DNA from: an uncultured Porphyromonadaceae bacterium
Lineage (GTDB): Bacteria; Bacteroidota; Bacteroidia; Bacteroidales; Muribaculaceae
NCBI GenBank assembly: GCA_902475285.1
Contig: CABRZA010000006.1
Coordinates: 1-29,222 of the forward strand
DNA: 29,222 nt
Direction: 5' to 3'
Both the position numbers and the translations under genes were made by a program. The notes beneath the pieces are model-generated. The model was not told where the DNA came from, did not search any database, and was given only the letters and a program-made list of their open reading frames with translations. Position 1 is the stretch's first letter; each line of letters opens with the position of its first letter. Below are positions 24,162-29,222 of the stretch, piece after piece.

Positions 24162-24165
<4 letters not shown>
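22876..24165 (+). CDS. ThiF/E1-like adenylyltransferase of the ubiquitin-like system
   Basis: A 429-residue E1-like enzyme. Residues 1 to about 125 are an accessory N-terminal domain. The Rossmann adenylation domain follows with VMIVGLGSFGSQ (136-147), MDFDRVELHNLARH (163-176, Asp164/Asp166 and the Arg175 finger), and ICATDN (229-234). A Cys cluster ACYCC (274-278) and CSVCG (399-403) look like the split zinc site of ThiF/MoeB. One of Cys275, Cys277 and Cys278 might be the thioester Cys, but this is uncertain. It would activate the C-terminus of a modifier with ATP and pass it to the E2-like protein. Its stop overlaps the ClpB-like start by 4 bases, tying conjugation to an unfoldase. Confidence 0.87.
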
Positions 24166-26750
<2,585 letters not shown>

Positions 26751-26771
26751 GCCTCTCTCCCACAACGGTCT

Positions 26772-27485
26772 ATGGACATGTCACAGCTGCGGTTCAACCC
26801 CGCAACAGGTAATTTCGAAAGCCTTGCGCCGCCGTCGCTGCCGAGGTACGGCAACAACTCCGCGGCCCCGACGGCCGCCGGCCAAAGCTATGCCGCGCCG
26901 AGGCGCTCCGTCAACGACATCATCGGCGGCATAGGCAACGCCATCGCCGACTTCCACGACAGCGCGCGCCCTATCCTCACGCAGATTCTCACGTGGGTGC
27001 TCTGGATAGCCGGCGTGGGCGGCTTGGTGGCAATTGCCCTGTCGGGGCACTGGATAATGGCCATTGTCATCGGTGCCGTGGCAGGCTATATGTATGTGGG
27101 CATCACGGCTCTCCTGGCAATCGTGGCAGTGTGGGTGCTCTTCCTGCCCATCGCCGTACTGCGCTTCATATTCACCAACCTCTTCACACTCATCCTGGCC
27201 ATAGTGGTGATAGGTGGAGCGGTTCTATACGCCGGCAACAAGTCGGAGACCGACGCGACGCAGGCTCACGGCATTGAGGATGTGGTGATGCCGGTCTATT
27301 ACCGCTGCACGGCTTCGGTGCTCAACGTGCGCAGCAACCCCCGGGCGTCGGCCACAGTCGTGGGCGTGCTCACTGAGGGCGACGTGGTGGAGGTCGAGGA
27401 CTTCTATTACGCCGGCGACTTCGCCAAGATAAACTACCGCGGCGGCACGGCCTACGTGGCCCGCGATTATCTCGAAGCGAAATGA
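26772..27485 (+). CDS. Multi-pass membrane protein with C-terminal SH3b domain
   Basis: A 237-residue protein. Residues 1-65 are disordered and polar, with FNPATGNF at 8-15, the octapeptide shared with the 65-residue protein of this operon. Three to four hydrophobic helices span about 68-155. Residues 177-235 form a bacterial SH3-like domain (VLNVRSNPRASATVVGVLTEGDVVEV...YVARDYLE). SH3b domains usually bind peptidoglycan or proteins. With the basic segments as they lie, the membrane side of the SH3b part is uncertain. It may anchor the system to the membrane or be one of its targets. It starts 21 bases after the ClpB-like gene and overlaps the next by 4. Confidence 0.8.
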   Translation: MDMSQLRFNPATGNFESLAPPSLPRYGNNSAAPTAAGQSYAAPRRSVNDIIGGIGNAIADFHDSARPILTQILTWVLWIAGVGGLVAIALSGHWIMAIVIGAVAGYMYVGITALLAIVAVWVLFLPIAVLRFIFTNLFTLILAIVVIGGAVLYAGNKSETDATQAHGIEDVVMPVYYRCTASVLNVRSNPRASATVVGVLTEGDVVEVEDFYYAGDFAKINYRGGTAYVARDYLEAK

Positions 27486-28633
27486 TGCGACGGCCGATTA
27501 TGCTCGTCGCTGCCGTGCTCTTGGGCGCGGCAGCCGCTGTCGCGTGTTCGTCGATGATAGTGTCGGCCGCCGCTTCGGCCAACGGCCGCCCAATGATATG
27601 GAAGAACCGCGACACCGGCGCTGCGGGCAACTTCCTCCATCGCGTCGAGGCTCCCGGCCGCATAGGCTATGTGGGGCTTTTCAACGACGCCGACACCCTA
27701 TGCACCGACGAGGCCTGGATGGGCGTCAACGACGCCGGCTTCGCCATAATCAACACCGTGGCCTACAACCTTGCGCCCAACGACCCAGCGTGGACCGACC
27801 GCGAGGGCTTCGTCATGGCCCGGGCATTGCAGACGTGCCGCAGCGTCGACGACTTCGCCGCCCTTCTCGACAGCCTGCCGCGACCCATGGGCCTGCGCAC
27901 GTGCTTCGGCGTGCTCGATGCCGAAGGTCGCGGGGCTTATTTCGAGACCGACGACTACCGCTACGCGCGCTACGACCTCGCCGACGCCAAGGAGGGCGTC
28001 ATGGTGCGCACCAACTACGCCTACAGCGGCTCCACCGTCGGCATCGAGACCTCGCGCCCCGACAACGACTTTCGCAGCTGGGGGTATGTTCGCCATCGCG
28101 ACATCGTCGACATCCTCGGCCCGCAGATAGCCACCGGCAGCCTCACCCCCGCCTCCTTCGTGGGTGAGGCCTCCGACACTGCCGTCCTGGAGGCCTTTGC
28201 CGCCGGCAAGATATGCCATAGCGCCGACGCTGCTTTCGGCGGCGTAAGCCGCGCCCTCTACAACGCCCGCACCGGCTTCGACATGGCCACCTCCAACGCC
28301 GACACCGTCGCCGACGAAGGCGAGATGGTGCCCCGCCGCTCCACCATGGCTTCAATCGTAATCGAGCTCCCCGCCCCCGGCGAGGCCGCCGAGTTCTCCG
28401 AGCCTGTGATATGGGCCGTCCTGGGCTACCCGCCCGTAGCTCCCACCTTCCGCGCCACCCTGCACCATATCCCCGCCGAGGCCGACGCCGTGCACCCAAC
28501 GGGTGCACACGCCCGCGCCCGCAGCCCCCTCTGCATCGCCGCCACCGCCCTCCGCGACACCATCATCACCCCCACCGCCCCCTACCGCATCCACCTCCCA
28601 CTCTTACGGGCGATTGGCGCCCAAAAGGATTAG
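27482..28633 (+). CDS. Exported Ntn-hydrolase, C45/choloylglycine-hydrolase-like
   Basis: A 383-residue protein with a signal sequence (residues 1-21). Cleavage after VA would leave Cys22 at the new N-terminus: CSSMIVSAAASANGRPMIW, then KNRDT (41-45) and GVNDAGFAIINT. This matches Ntn-hydrolases of the acyltransferase/choloylglycine type, where the N-terminal Cys is the nucleophile, for amide bonds. The same Cys could be read as a lipobox Cys, but the following sequence favours the catalytic reading. The substrate is unknown. It overlaps the SH3b gene by 4 bases and ends the operon before a terminator; its link to the ubiquitin-like genes may be only cotranscription. The tail after about residue 335 is Pro/Ala/Arg-rich and of doubtful conservation. 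ATG at 27485 is an alternative start. Confidence 0.8.
   Translation: MMRRPIMLVAAVLLGAAAAVACSSMIVSAAASANGRPMIWKNRDTGAAGNFLHRVEAPGRIGYVGLFNDADTLCTDEAWMGVNDAGFAIINTVAYNLAPNDPAWTDREGFVMARALQTCRSVDDFAALLDSLPRPMGLRTCFGVLDAEGRGAYFETDDYRYARYDLADAKEGVMVRTNYAYSGSTVGIETSRPDNDFRSWGYVRHRDIVDILGPQIATGSLTPASFVGEASDTAVLEAFAAGKICHSADAAFGGVSRALYNARTGFDMATSNADTVADEGEMVPRRSTMASIVIELPAPGEAAEFSEPVIWAVLGYPPVAPTFRATLHHIPAEADAVHPTGAHARARSPLCIAATALRDTIITPTAPYRIHLPLLRAIGAQKD
28490..28508. repeat. 8-bp hairpin inside the Ntn-hydrolase tail
   Basis: GTGCACCC, loop AAC, then GGGTGCAC. It encodes VHPTGAH in a low-complexity stretch near the C-terminus. It may be a captured short palindromic repeat or chance. Confidence 0.4.
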
Positions 28634-28645
28634 TATTGAGCATAA

Positions 28646-28674
28646 AAAAGACGGGTCGGGGCGACTCGTCTTTT
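28646..28674. terminator. Bidirectional Rho-independent terminator
   Basis: A 13-bp stem (28646-28658 with 28662-28674, one mismatch) has a 3-base loop, an A-run on the left and a T-run on the right. It serves both the + strand operon ending at 28633 and the reverse-strand lipoprotein ending at 28697. Confidence 0.85.
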
Positions 28675-28696
28675 GGGGAGCTTATGTTTGTTTAGG

Positions 28697-29143
28697 TCAG
28701 TTGTCGTAGCCTATGAAGGTGCCTTCGGTGTTGAAGAGGAGCTCGGCGCCCGTTACTAATTCTACGTCGTAGCCACGGCGTTCTTTGGAGATTTCGCTGA
28801 TGCCGGCACCCTGCATATTTTCCTGAACATAGGTGTCGATCGCGGCGGGATAGAAGCCCGAAGGTATGGTCTTGCCGAGGGGTGCATCCACGTCGGTCCA
28901 CTCGCCGGCTTTGTTGAATTCTATGCGGGTGCCTTCCGAGAGTATTACCTCATAGTCGTCCTTGTCTTTGGTGGAAGAAACAATATTGACACCGGGATAA
29001 TACTGTTCGATGAACGATTGTGCCAGAATTGGCAGAGCATCGCCCGGAATAGGCTCGTCCTTATCGTCGCTGCAGCTCCACAGGGCTATACCGCCGACCA
29101 CTGCCATCAGCAGCAATGAAAGATATTTCACAAATTTTCTCAT
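28697..29143 (-). CDS. PepSY-like (DUF2874) lipoprotein
   Basis: A 148-residue secreted lipoprotein. The signal peptide ends in IALWSCSDD, with lipidated Cys24 followed by Ser-Asp-Asp-Lys, an acidic patch that often marks surface export in Bacteroidetes. Two PepSY-like half-repeats follow (ILAQSFIEQYYPGVNIVSSTKDKDDYEVIL...IEFNKAGEW and YVQENMQGAGISEISKERRGYDVELVTGAELLFNTEGTFIGYD). Proteins of this group are abundant in gut Bacteroidetes and mostly uncharacterised. It is transcribed alone, convergent with the ubiquitin-like operon, and shares its terminator. No clear TAnnTTTG promoter was seen in the 79 bases left upstream. Confidence 0.88.
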   Translation of the reverse strand: MRKFVKYLSLLLMAVVGGIALWSCSDDKDEPIPGDALPILAQSFIEQYYPGVNIVSSTKDKDDYEVILSEGTRIEFNKAGEWTDVDAPLGKTIPSGFYPAAIDTYVQENMQGAGISEISKERRGYDVELVTGAELLFNTEGTFIGYDN

Positions 29144-29222
29144 AATTACATTGTTTTACCACTCCTAACATTTAACCATATCAAATTGTTTGAGGCTTCA
29201 ATAAAAATCAGAGAAAAGATGC

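Overview
The window looks like a chromosomal segment of a GC-rich member of the Bacteroidales, possibly family Muribaculaceae. The evidence is the order-specific promoter form (TTG or TTTG, 17-20 nt, then TAnnTTTG), the absence of clear Shine-Dalgarno sites, and typical Bacteroidales protein families: KorAB, PepSY-like lipoproteins, DUF4143 ATPases, and a PgpA/GtrA/CDP-alcohol transferase/PAP2 lipid cluster. Family rank is an inference. No rRNA, tRNA or CRISPR was seen.

Layout. (1) 86-8499 (+): a tightly overlapping run holding a PatB/MalY aminotransferase, AroA, a small membrane-anchored protein, a metal ABC permease, a large periplasmic TPR protein and an outer-membrane barrel. (2) 8500-10170: a lower-GC cassette with one reverse-strand DUF4143 AAA ATPase flanked by two 79-bp direct repeats. 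Each repeat holds three copies of an 11-bp motif at an exact 32-bp period. (3) 10174-13038 (-): korA-korB, with a good promoter and a terminator. (4) 13269-19427 (+): eight overlapping or abutting genes for membrane lipid synthesis. Four of them (PgpA-like, GtrA-like, PIP-synthase-like, IPC-synthase-like) match the inositol phosphoceramide cluster known from Bacteroides. Here they are preceded by an ATP-grasp enzyme and followed by an acyltransferase, a second CDP-alcohol transferase and a HAD protein. (5) 19540-20487 (+): a DUF542/hemerythrin protein fused to a LuxR-type DNA-binding domain, probably on a leaderless or nearly leaderless transcript. (6) 20613-28633 (+): a ubiquitin-like conjugation operon with a JAMM/JAB peptidase carrying an E2/RWD-like domain and a repeat tail, an E2-like protein with a plausible active-site Cys, a 65-residue disordered-looking peptide, a ThiF/E1-like enzyme, a ClpB-type ATPase with an altered D1 pore loop, a membrane SH3b protein and an exported Ntn-hydrolase. 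It ends at a strong terminator. (7) 28697-29143 (-): a PepSY-like lipoprotein.

The most notable system is (6). It encodes activation, conjugation and deconjugation proteins plus an unfoldase, but no obvious ubiquitin-fold protein ending in Gly-Gly. The 65-residue peptide shares an octapeptide pattern, F-[DN]-P-x-T-G-x-F, with the N-terminus of the membrane SH3b protein of the same operon, which suggests a shared recognition site. Second is the extended inositol-lipid-type cluster (4), which lacks a local inositol-phosphate synthase and carries an unexplained ATP-grasp enzyme first. Third is the repeat-flanked ATPase cassette (2).
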